Assembly: GCA_012735455.1 (NCBI GenBank)
Contig: JAAYHG010000330.1
Span: 1-11,389, forward strand
Length of the DNA stretch: 11,389 nucleotides
Source of the DNA: Bacillota bacterium
GTDB lineage: Bacteria; Bacillota; DTU030; DUMP01
Direction of reading: 5' to 3'
The notes under the pieces are model-generated. The model was not told where the DNA came from. It worked only from the letters and a program-made list of their open reading frames with translations, and did no database searches. A program made the translations under genes and the position numbers. Positions 1 through 5,618 of this stretch are shown here, one piece after another. The stretch's first letter is position 1, and the number at the start of each line of letters is the position of its first letter.

Positions 1-2
1 AA

Positions 3-71
3 GGAGCGGCGCTTGACCCGGTTCTGAAAGGGGTGGTATATTTAGATAGATTCACTGGAAGGGGTCAGTAG
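3..71 (+). CDS. Possible 3' end of an upstream gene (partial)
   Basis: An open frame enters from the left edge and stops at TAG 69-71, one base before the nadE ATG. It encodes 22 residues ending in ...YLDRFTGRGQ. The abutting stop and start would fit an operon partner of nadE. I do not recognise the family, and so short a stretch could be open by chance. A promoter-like sequence also lies inside it, which weakens or complicates the call. Confidence 0.35.
   Translation, partial: GAALDPVLKGVVYLDRFTGRGQ
13..42 (+). promoter_or_regulatory. Candidate sigma-A promoter for nadE
   Basis: TTGACC (13-18) and TATATT (37-42) are separated by 18 bases, matching the housekeeping -35 and -10 boxes at 5/6 and 5/6. 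Transcription would begin around 50, just before the nadE ribosome binding site. It may lie within the end of an upstream coding region, so it could be an internal promoter or chance. Confidence 0.4.
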
Positions 72-72
72 G

Positions 73-798
73 ATGGACACAGCAGAGTTAACCATGCGTC
101 TTGTGACCTGGCTCAAAGAGAAGGTGGCCGAGGCAGGCGCCAAAGGCGTAGTTTTTGGTCTAAGTGGAGGGATTGACTCGGCGGTGGTCGCGGGGCTTGC
201 CAAGCGCGCCTTTCCGGATATGGCGATGGGGGTTATCATGCCCTGTCACAGTCTGAGTGAGGATGCAGAGCATGCTCGTTTAGTGGCTGAAAGATTTAAA
301 CTACCAGTACAGGAGGTAGTCCTAGATGCTACTTATGATGCGCTTGTTGGCGCTCTTAAAGTGGCCAACTTAGGCGAACCAAAGGTCTTGGCTTTGGCTA
401 ACATTAAGCCACGTTTGCGGATGACCACACTTTATTACATTGCTGCTCAGAATAATTACTTGGTCCTAGGGTCAACCAACAAGAGCGAATGGACGATTGG
501 TTATTTTACCAAACACGCAGACTCCGGTGTTGACCTACTGCCAATTGTAGGTTTAGTGAAAGAGCAGGTGCGTGAACTAGCGCGTTACCTGGGTGTACCA
601 CAGGTAATTATTGAAAAGCCACCCTCTGCAGGCCTATGGGAGGGGCAGACAGATGAAAACGAAATGGGCCTTACTTATAGTGAGTTAGACAGGTTTATCT
701 TGAACGGTGAAGGAAGCCCGGAAGTAGTAGCACGGGTGAGGGCCATGAGGGCCCGCAGTGAACATAAACGGCGGTTTCCTCAAATACCTTCCTTCTAG
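73..798 (+). CDS. nadE: NH3-dependent NAD+ synthetase
   Basis: NadE carries out the last step of NAD+ synthesis in the cytoplasm. It adenylates nicotinic acid adenine dinucleotide with ATP and then amidates it with ammonia. The 241-residue protein has the N-type ATP pyrophosphatase P-loop SGGIDS at 31-36, NIKPRLR at about 110-116, GSTNKSE at 133-139 and the substrate-loop segment KPPSAGLW...QTDE at about 182-195. It ends in the usual SEHKRR...P tail. There is no nitrilase-type glutaminase domain, so it is the short ammonia-using form, slightly under the usual 245-275 residues. The ATG at 73 has GGAAGGGG (57-64) eight bases upstream. Overlap with NAD genes is noteworthy because the related B. 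subtilis neighbourhood also carries nad genes. No terminator with a T-run follows it. Confidence 0.95.
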   Translation: MDTAELTMRLVTWLKEKVAEAGAKGVVFGLSGGIDSAVVAGLAKRAFPDMAMGVIMPCHSLSEDAEHARLVAERFKLPVQEVVLDATYDALVGALKVANLGEPKVLALANIKPRLRMTTLYYIAAQNNYLVLGSTNKSEWTIGYFTKHADSGVDLLPIVGLVKEQVRELARYLGVPQVIIEKPPSAGLWEGQTDENEMGLTYSELDRFILNGEGSPEVVARVRAMRARSEHKRRFPQIPSF

Positions 799-810
799 CC
801 GGCCTTATCT

Positions 811-839
811 TTTCAAAGCCGGGGTGCATATGATAGAAT
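811..839 (+). promoter_or_regulatory. Candidate extended -10 promoter for yebC
   Basis: TGATAGAAT (831-839) is an extended -10 element (TG-n-TAGAAT, one mismatch to TATAAT). The -35 box at 811-816 is poor (TTTCAA, spacer 17), as is common with extended -10 promoters. Transcription would start near 846, giving a leader of about 64 bases before the yebC start. This is supported by sequence match only. Confidence 0.4.
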
Positions 840-909
840 GGCTCCGTGAGAGGAGATTCTAGAAGCAGTGCGTGAGATGTCCGCACGCGCGTACAAATGG
901 GGTGAAAGT

Positions 910-1668
910 ATGGCCGGACATTCTAAGTGGGCTAATATTAAGCACAAGAAGGCTAAGGCAGACGCTGCCAAAGGGAAGATCTTTACTCGGATCGGACGGG
1001 AGCTTATGGTTGCTGTGCGTAACGGTGGTCCTGACCCTAACGTAAACTTCCGGTTGAAGATCGTTATGGACAAGGCCCGAGCAGCCAACATGCCTAATGA
1101 TAACATTATGCGCGCCATTGCCCGTGCCAGTGGATCACAAGAGGGCGCCAACTATGAGGAGTTTTTGTACGAAGGTTACGGTCCAGCAGGAGTAGCCGTT
1201 ATGCTTGAGATACTCACAGATAATCGGAATCGTACTGCTTCAGAGATTCGATACCTTTTTTCTCGCCACGGCGGTAACTTAGGTGAGACGGGCTGTGTTG
1301 CTTGGATGTTTGATCAAAAGGGCAGCCTTGTATTAAGCCTTTCAGAACTTACCAAGAGTGTGGATGAAATTATGCTGGAAGCTCTAGAGGCTGGTGCAGA
1401 AGATGTTAAGGAAGATGAAGATACCATACAGATTCTAACTACCCCTGCAGATTTCCAGACAGTGAAGGAGGCCATGGAGGGGCAAGGTTATGTTTTCGCT
1501 TCGGCGGAAATAGCTCGGATCCCCCAGAACACAGTAGAAGTGACAGATCCCAATGATGCTGAGAAGTTACTCAAGCTTATGGATGCTTTGGAAGACCATG
1601 ACGACGTGCAAAACGTCTATTCCAATTTTGATATTCCGGATGAGATCATGGCTGCATTTGAGAATTGA
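910..1668 (+). CDS. yebC: YebC/PmpR family protein
   Basis: A 252-residue member of the YebC/PmpR (TACO1) family, at the usual family length. The N-terminus [14 protein letters not shown] and the following [11 protein letters not shown] segment are the family signature. The acidic C-terminal half ends in the typical ...[17 protein letters not shown]. Members have been described as DNA-binding regulators. More recent work links the family to translation of difficult, proline-rich sequences, so its role here cannot be fixed from sequence. The frame is open from 868, but the ATG at 910 is chosen because it gives the conserved MAGHSKW start and has GGGGTGA (899-905) just upstream. A hairpin terminator follows within 10 bases of the stop, so with the candidate promoter it may be a single-gene unit. 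Confidence 0.95.
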   Translation: MAGHSKWANIKHKKAKADAAKGKIFTRIGRELMVAVRNGGPDPNVNFRLKIVMDKARAANMPNDNIMRAIARASGSQEGANYEEFLYEGYGPAGVAVMLEILTDNRNRTASEIRYLFSRHGGNLGETGCVAWMFDQKGSLVLSLSELTKSVDEIMLEALEAGAEDVKEDEDTIQILTTPADFQTVKEAMEGQGYVFASAEIARIPQNTVEVTDPNDAEKLLKLMDALEDHDDVQNVYSNFDIPDEIMAAFEN

Positions 1669-1677
1669 TCTGAATCT

Positions 1678-1704
1678 AAGTGGGCGCGTAAACGCCCACT
1701 TTTT
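1678..1704 (+). terminator. Rho-independent terminator after yebC
   Basis: A perfect 9-bp stem, AAGTGGGCG (1678-1686) with CGCCCACTT (1693-1701), has a 6-base loop. Together with the stem's own 3' end it presents a TTTTT run (1700-1704). It lies 9 bases after the yebC stop. Confidence 0.85.
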
Positions 1705-1705
1705 G

Positions 1706-1735
1706 GTATATATGGGGCGAACTCCGGAGATGATG
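1706..1735 (+). promoter_or_regulatory. Speculative sigma-G-like promoter for the bofC-type gene
   Basis: GTATA (1706-1710) fits the forespore sigma-G -35 consensus GHATR. Exactly 18 bases later GATGATG (1729-1735) matches the -10 consensus CATnHTA except at its two ends. B. subtilis bofC is forespore-expressed under sigma-G, which makes the match worth noting, but the -10 box is imperfect. A 6-bp inverted repeat, CGAACT (1718-1723) with AGTTCG (1742-1747), overlaps the region. No convincing sigma-A promoter is visible. Confidence 0.2.
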
Positions 1736-1765
1736 ATAAATAGTTCGTCTCTAAGGAGGATGTTC

Positions 1766-2302
1766 ATGGGACTAAAAAAGGGACTGTCCTGGCCCAGTGT
1801 TCTGGCAATTCTTGGGCTGACTATTCTGCTTTCATTTATAGGTTTTAGGGTGTTAGGTGGTAGAAATGAACCGTCTCCTTCTCCGCAAGAGCCTCGTGTT
1901 ACAGCAAGGGCTGTTACTCACCTGGTGGAAGAGGTGATTTACAGCTGCGGTCACTTGGTTAGCGCACCGAAGGAACTCCCGGAGGTGGAGGGAGAACCTG
2001 ACCTAGAGCTATTGAGGAAGCTTTACCCAGGGTGGGAGATAAGTGTCTCCGACGGTGAAGGACGACTCCGTTCTAGACGTGAGGAGCTATGTCCCGTTTG
2101 CCAGGAAAACCTCTATGTGGGTCTTGATGACGACGAGGTAGTTGTTTTTTATGGTCTACCTGGCTCCGGCAACAAAATCAAGGAACGGACGGGTATTTTT
2201 ACCCGTGGCCTACCGGAAGAAGCCGTGGAGGATTTAAGGGTCGGAATCAGAGTAGTAAGAGAAGAGGAGCTGTTGCAGATCTTAGAGGGCCTAATGAACT
2301 AG
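1766..2302 (+). CDS. bofC: BofC C-terminal domain protein, membrane-anchored or secreted
   Basis: The 178-residue protein has a short basic N-terminus, one hydrophobic segment at about 9-31 (uncleaved anchor or signal peptide), a Pro/Ser linker (34-43) and an extracytoplasmic domain. The C-terminal part, VVVFYGLPG...ERTGIFTRGLPEEAVEDL...GI...EELLQILEGL (about 125-176), matches the BofC C-terminal domain. In B. subtilis, BofC is exported from the forespore and restrains the SpoIVB protease during the sigma-K checkpoint. The same role here is inferred. Cys61, His63, Cys109 and Cys112 (CGH and CPVC) could form a metal site. The frame is open from 1553, overlapping yebC. The ATG at 1766 is chosen because AAGGAGGA (1753-1760) sits five bases upstream and the signal segment follows directly. 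Confidence 0.75.
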   Translation: MGLKKGLSWPSVLAILGLTILLSFIGFRVLGGRNEPSPSPQEPRVTARAVTHLVEEVIYSCGHLVSAPKELPEVEGEPDLELLRKLYPGWEISVSDGEGRLRSRREELCPVCQENLYVGLDDDEVVVFYGLPGSGNKIKERTGIFTRGLPEEAVEDLRVGIRVVREEELLQILEGLMN

Positions 2303-2314
2303 GCCCTCAGTTTT
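2285..2314 (+). terminator. Terminator overlapping the bofC stop codon
   Basis: A perfect 9-bp stem, GAGGGCCTA (2285-2293) with TAGGCCCTC (2300-2308), has a 6-base loop and is followed by AGTTTTCTT. The stop codon TAG (2300-2302) is the first part of the 3' arm, so the last codons also encode the stem. The T-run is short, so termination may be partial. Confidence 0.65.
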
Positions 2315-2394
2315 CTTGTCTGCAGGCTCCTCCAGATTTACCGAAAAAAGGGTTTCAGGACCGGTTGTAGAAGTTATAGGGGGGAGGAGAAGAG

Positions 2395-2901
2395 ATGTTA
2401 GTCTGTGGAGTGGATCCCGGGATAGCACGCCTCGGCTATGCCCTGGTAGAGCAGAAGAATGGCCATAGCACAGTGGTTACCTACGGCTGCTTGGAAACAC
2501 CTAAGGACATGGCTGCTGCAGAGCGTCTTCTCATGCTGCATCATGGATTAGAAAGGATTTTGGAAAGCAAACCAGATGCAATGGCTGTAGAAGAGCTCTT
2601 TTTCAATAAGAACATACGCACTGCTATCACCGTGGCACAAGCACGGGGTATTGTTCTTCTAGCTGCTGCCCAGCGAGGACTCCGTGTGGTTGAGTATACA
2701 CCGTCCCAGGTGAAACAAGCTGTGGTCGGGCACGGAAGAGCGGAGAAAAGGCAGGTACAGGAGATGCTTCGCCTAATGCTTCGTCTCCCTGTTTTGCCGC
2801 AACCAGATGATGCTGCTGATGCGCTGGCGTTGGCGGTTTGTCATGCGCAAGTTGCACAATTTCATGCGCGAAGTATGCAGGGGGGTGCAAGCTGTGTTTG
2901 A
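2395..2901 (+). CDS. ruvC: Crossover junction endodeoxyribonuclease RuvC
   Basis: RuvC is the dimeric Holliday-junction resolvase. It cuts opposite strands of junctions bound by RuvAB during recombinational repair in the cytoplasm. At 168 residues it is full length. All four acidic catalytic positions are present: Asp7 in the opening GVDPG, Glu66 in AVEELFF, and Asp139 and Asp142 in the DDAADALA motif. The ATG at 2395 follows a strong GGGAGGAG site. It heads a tight ruvC-ruvA-ruvB run and overlaps ruvA by 8 bases, which suggests translational coupling. In the 92-base upstream gap I see no GAAC-N4-GTTC LexA box and only a weak promoter match. Confidence 0.97.
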   Translation: MLVCGVDPGIARLGYALVEQKNGHSTVVTYGCLETPKDMAAAERLLMLHHGLERILESKPDAMAVEELFFNKNIRTAITVAQARGIVLLAAAQRGLRVVEYTPSQVKQAVVGHGRAEKRQVQEMLRLMLRLPVLPQPDDAADALALAVCHAQVAQFHARSMQGGASCV

Positions 2902-3472
2902 GTTTCTTCGGGGCACTATAGTGAACAAAACCCCCGGCTGGGTCGTCTTAGAGATAGGTGGGGTTGGTTTCATGCTTCAGGTTTCTGACAGCACAGCTCG
3001 CGAGCTTCCCGGGGTAGGGCAGGAAGCCCAGGTGTATACGTACCTCCATGTGCGTGAGGATGCCTTGATATTGTTTGGCTTTGGCACACCCTATGAGCGC
3101 GATATTTTTCTTGCTTTGCTAGGTGTAGAAGGTATCGGTACACGAACCGCCTTAGCCGCTCTTTCAGCCTTTAATGCTTTGGACTTAGCACAGATTATAT
3201 GTTCGGGTGATGCAACTTCCTTGCGGAAGATTAGCGGAATTGGAAAAAAGATGGCCCAAAGAGTCATTCTTGAACTGAAAGAAAAACTGATGATTGATCT
3301 GCCGGAGATGTCTCCTGCCACAGGGATGTTAGAGGAGGATCTTGCGGTTCAGGCGCTTTTACAACTTGGTTATTCACGCGATGAAGTGGCCAGTGCGCTT
3401 ACCAAAGTGGAGGAATCCGGTGACGTTGGGGCAAGGGTACGCGCGGCGCTAGAAGTCTTGCGGAAGAGGTAG
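2894..3472 (+). CDS. ruvA: Holliday junction branch migration protein RuvA
   Basis: RuvA binds four-way junctions as a tetramer and positions the RuvB motors for branch migration. The 192-residue protein shows the OB-fold domain I opening in FEFLRGTIV, the acidic pin residues Glu55-Asp56, helix-hairpin-helix motifs at about 78-90 (VEGIG) and 113-124 (ISGIG), and a C-terminal RuvB-contact domain at about 143-192 after a flexible linker. The frame stays open upstream to 2807 inside ruvC. GTG 2894 is preferred because it yields the conserved MFEFLRG start and has GGGGGTG (2880-2886) seven bases upstream. GTG 2885 is an alternative. It overlaps the end of ruvC and ends 4 bases before ruvB. Confidence 0.95.
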   Translation: MFEFLRGTIVNKTPGWVVLEIGGVGFMLQVSDSTARELPGVGQEAQVYTYLHVREDALILFGFGTPYERDIFLALLGVEGIGTRTALAALSAFNALDLAQIICSGDATSLRKISGIGKKMAQRVILELKEKLMIDLPEMSPATGMLEEDLAVQALLQLGYSRDEVASALTKVEESGDVGARVRAALEVLRKR

Positions 3473-3476
3473 CGGT

Positions 3477-4505
3477 ATGAAAGAAAGAATAATTGCTGGA
3501 GAAATACTTCCTGGCGATTCTGAGTTAGAAGCAACCATACGACCGCAGCGCTTGGCTGATTTTACCGGTCAAGACAAGGTTAAGGCTAACCTGGAGGTTT
3601 TTATTAGAGCGGCACTGTTACGCAAGGAAACCCTGGATCACGTCTTGCTCTACGGTCCCCCTGGCCTGGGTAAGACAACGTTAGCGCGCATAATCGCCAG
3701 GGAACTGGGGGTAAACATCCATATAACATCTGGTCCGGCAATAGAAAGGCCGGGTGATCTAGCCGCGTTACTCACCGGATTGGGGACTGGGGATGTCTTA
3801 TTTATCGATGAAATTCATCGCCTCAGTCATAGTGTAGAGGAGATTCTCTACCCAGCCATGGAAGACTTTGCCTTAGATATTGTCGTGGGCAAGGGACCAA
3901 GTGCTCGCTCTTTGCGTTTAGATCTAGCACGCTTTACCTTGGTTGGGGCTACTACCCGTATCGGGTTGTTGTCTGCGCCACTGCGTGATCGATTTGGTGT
4001 AGTATCGCGATTAGAGTACTATGATGCCAAAGCTTTGGCTAGCATTCTACACCGATCAGCTAAAATTCTTGGTGTGGACCTGATAGAGGAATCAGCCCTT
4101 GAAGTGGCCAAACGTTCGCGGGGGACACCACGTATAGCGAACCGTCTCCTGAAACGGGTTCGGGACTTTGCGCAGGTTAAAGGTGAAAACAAGATATCCT
4201 TGGAGACTACGCGGATGGCTTTGACGCGTTTGGAGGTGGACCCCCTGGGCCTTGATAAGACTGACCGTGAGCTCTTACTGGCGTTGATTCAAAAGTTCAG
4301 TGGTGGTCCGGTGGGACTTGAGACATTAGCGGCCACGCTTAGCGAAGATGCTGGTACGATTGAGGAGGTATACGAACCATATCTTTTGCAACAGGGACTT
4401 CTGCAGCGAACACCAAGAGGCAGAATCGTAACCCCACTCGCGTATGAGCACCTTAATCTGCCATTCCCAGGGCAGGGTGAGCTTTTGTTTACGGAAAGGG
4501 GGTGA
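3477..4505 (+). CDS. ruvB: Holliday junction branch migration ATPase RuvB
   Basis: RuvB is the AAA+ hexameric motor that pulls DNA through the RuvA-bound junction. The 342-residue protein is full length. It has Walker A GPPGLGKT (60-67), Walker B LFIDEIHR with Asp111 and Glu112, sensor 1 GATTR (157-161), an arginine-finger segment LRDRFG (169-174) and the C-terminal winged-helix domain (about 255-335, [10 protein letters not shown]...[14 protein letters not shown]). The ATG at 3477 has AAGAGGT (3464-3470) upstream and follows ruvA by 4 bases. The next gene begins 5 bases after its stop, so these genes almost certainly share one transcript. Confidence 0.98.
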   Translation: MKERIIAGEILPGDSELEATIRPQRLADFTGQDKVKANLEVFIRAALLRKETLDHVLLYGPPGLGKTTLARIIARELGVNIHITSGPAIERPGDLAALLTGLGTGDVLFIDEIHRLSHSVEEILYPAMEDFALDIVVGKGPSARSLRLDLARFTLVGATTRIGLLSAPLRDRFGVVSRLEYYDAKALASILHRSAKILGVDLIEESALEVAKRSRGTPRIANRLLKRVRDFAQVKGENKISLETTRMALTRLEVDPLGLDKTDRELLLALIQKFSGGPVGLETLAATLSEDAGTIEEVYEPYLLQQGLLQRTPRGRIVTPLAYEHLNLPFPGQGELLFTERG

Positions 4506-4510
4506 AATAG

Positions 4511-4738
4511 GTGCCGGGTTGGGAAGGATTAGGGAAGATTCTTATGGGATTGGGCGGTTTCCTTTTTGCGTTGGGGATCATTTTAGCCTTTTTTGGGCGG
4601 GTCCTACATTTGGGACGTTTGCCTGGCGACATACTGATCCAACGCGAGAACTTTACTTTCTATTTCCCTTTGGCCAGTGGTTTAGTACTGAGCCTGATTC
4701 TTACCCTAATCCTGAACATGATACGTCGGTGGCGCTAA
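4511..4738 (+). CDS. DUF2905-type small membrane protein
   Basis: A 75-residue protein with two hydrophobic segments (about 9-30 and 50-70). They are separated by a short loop with the characteristic GRLPGDI...RENFTFYFPL pattern, and the protein ends in a basic RRWR tail. This matches the DUF2905 family, whose genes commonly sit beside ruvB in Firmicutes. The molecular function is unknown. Translation starts at GTG 4511, with GGGGGTG (4498-4504) overlapping the end of ruvB six bases upstream. A longer frame crossing this gene (4444-4827) is not used because it lacks protein-like character. Confidence 0.85.
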   Translation: MPGWEGLGKILMGLGGFLFALGIILAFFGRVLHLGRLPGDILIQRENFTFYFPLASGLVLSLILTLILNMIRRWR

Positions 4739-4774
4739 GAAACGACGAAAAAACGGGAGTGGTGAAAACCAGCC

Positions 4775-5476
4775 ATGAAGGAGGACCTTCTCGCACTAGC
4801 AAAGAGAGGGGCTCCGGAGGCACGTGAAAGGCTCATCCAGGATTATACGCCCTTTATCCTGGCCACAGCAGCCAAGGTCTCTGGTCGGTTCATTCGCTTG
4901 GGTGAGGACGATGAGGTTAGCATTGGCCTCTTGGCGTTTAATGAGGCCATTGATGCGTATAACGAACGGCGAGGAAACTCTTTTCTCAAGTTCTCAGAAC
5001 TAGTTATCAAACGCCGTTTACTTGACTTTTACCGGCACGAGAAGCGACGGCAGAAGGAAATTCCGCTTACCGTTCTCGCAGCGGCGAGCAACGCCGATGA
5101 AATAAGCGAGAGTCAGTTAATTGAGCAGCTTCAAGAAAGCTTTGCCCCGGCGCGGGAGGAAGAGCTGGAGCGGAGAGAGGAGATCCTGGCTTTTAGCCGT
5201 TGCCTATCCAAGTATGGGATTGGGCTTAGTGATGTGGCAGCATCTTGTCCGCGACACCGCGATGCTCGTCGGCGCGCCATTGAGGTGGCAAGAAAAGTTG
5301 CTGCAAGGCCTGATTGGCTTGCTGCGTTACGCAAACGTGGTTCATTACCATTGAGCGAAATAGCTGCGGAAATTGGAGTAAGCCGCAAGACCTTGGAACG
5401 GCAGCGGAAGTATATTCTAGCCGTACTCTTGGTTTTGAGTGGTGACTTTAATTATCTGCGTGAGTATTTCGCGTGA
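4775..5476 (+). CDS. sigI: RNA polymerase sigma-I factor (SigI)
   Basis: A 233-residue member of the sigma-70 family, sigma-I group. Region 2 spans about 22-90, with DDEVSIGLLAFNEAIDAY for core binding and KFSELVIKRRLLDFYRHEKRR for -10 recognition and melting. The C-terminal SigI-specific region has CPRHRDARRRAIE and ends in the helix-turn-helix-like VSRKTLERQRKYILA...SGDFNYLREYF. In B. subtilis SigI serves heat and cell-wall stress, and in cellulolytic clostridia it controls polysaccharide-responsive genes. It is normally held by a membrane anti-sigma factor RsgI. No rsgI follows here; the next gene is spoIID. The ATG at 4775 has GGAGTGG (4756-4762) about 12 bases upstream, rather distant, and follows the DUF2905 gene by 36 bases. 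No SigI-type promoter (ACCCCC/CGAA pair) is visible upstream. Confidence 0.9.
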   Translation: MKEDLLALAKRGAPEARERLIQDYTPFILATAAKVSGRFIRLGEDDEVSIGLLAFNEAIDAYNERRGNSFLKFSELVIKRRLLDFYRHEKRRQKEIPLTVLAAASNADEISESQLIEQLQESFAPAREEELERREEILAFSRCLSKYGIGLSDVAASCPRHRDARRRAIEVARKVAARPDWLAALRKRGSLPLSEIAAEIGVSRKTLERQRKYILAVLLVLSGDFNYLREYFA

Positions 5477-5477
5477 G

Positions 5478-5599
5478 AGCAAGAATCGGTTTTGGGGAGC
5501 GAGATCATCCTGACGTAGCCTGTGCTGTACGTACCGAGTGCGGTGTCGGTAGACGGTCACTCGGTACGCGGGCAGGCTAGGGTGATTTTTATTCTTGCT
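5478..5599 (+). ncRNA. Long multi-helix hairpin between sigI and spoIID (candidate structured RNA, attenuator or terminator)
   Basis: Four collinear helices fill this gap: P1 AGCAAGAAT (5478-5486) with 5591-5599, 9 bp; P2 ATCATCC (5504-5510) with 5580-5586, 7 bp with one G-U; P3 TAGCCTG (5516-5522) with 5573-5579, 7 bp; P4 CGTACCGAGTG (5530-5540) with 5558-5568, 11 bp. Internal loops are asymmetric (17/4, 5/0 and 7/4 bases). The 17-base apical loop may hold a small GTC/GAC hairpin. TTTTTATTCTT (5586-5596) follows P2, so P2-P4 could act as a terminator whose U-tract is paired by P1. The structure ends 4 bases before the GGGAGG of spoIID. I do not recognise a known RNA class. The helices are seen directly; the function is inferred. 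Confidence 0.5.
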
Positions 5600-5618
5600 G
5601 TTGGGAGGATTCTATCTG

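Noticed and set aside
799..824. Inverted repeat CCGGC...GCCGG just after the nadE stop
   Set aside because: The stem has a mismatch and there is no T-run after it, so I do not call it a terminator.
2353..2380. Possible ruvC promoter TTTCAG-N16-TATAGG
   Set aside because: Both boxes are weak, so I cannot support it. I also looked for a LexA box (GAAC-N4-GTTC) in 2303-2394 and found none.
4739..4774. A SigI-type autoregulated promoter before sigI
   Set aside because: CGAA occurs (4746-4749), but no ACCCCC-like -35 element is placed upstream of it.
4444..4827. A 127-residue open frame overlapping the ruvB end, the DUF2905 gene and the sigI start
   Set aside because: It is a shadow in another frame. 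The overlapping genes have clear family matches, ribosome binding sites and proper spacing.
5478..5599. Reading the sigI-spoIID inverted repeats as a miniature transposon (MITE)
   Set aside because: The 9-bp ends are flanked by unrelated bases with no target-site duplication, and the nested internal helices fit RNA structure better.
5478..5599. Reading the same structure as SRP (4.5S) RNA or 6S RNA
   Set aside because: The conserved SRP apical-loop sequence is absent, and the size and lack of a large central bubble do not fit 6S RNA.
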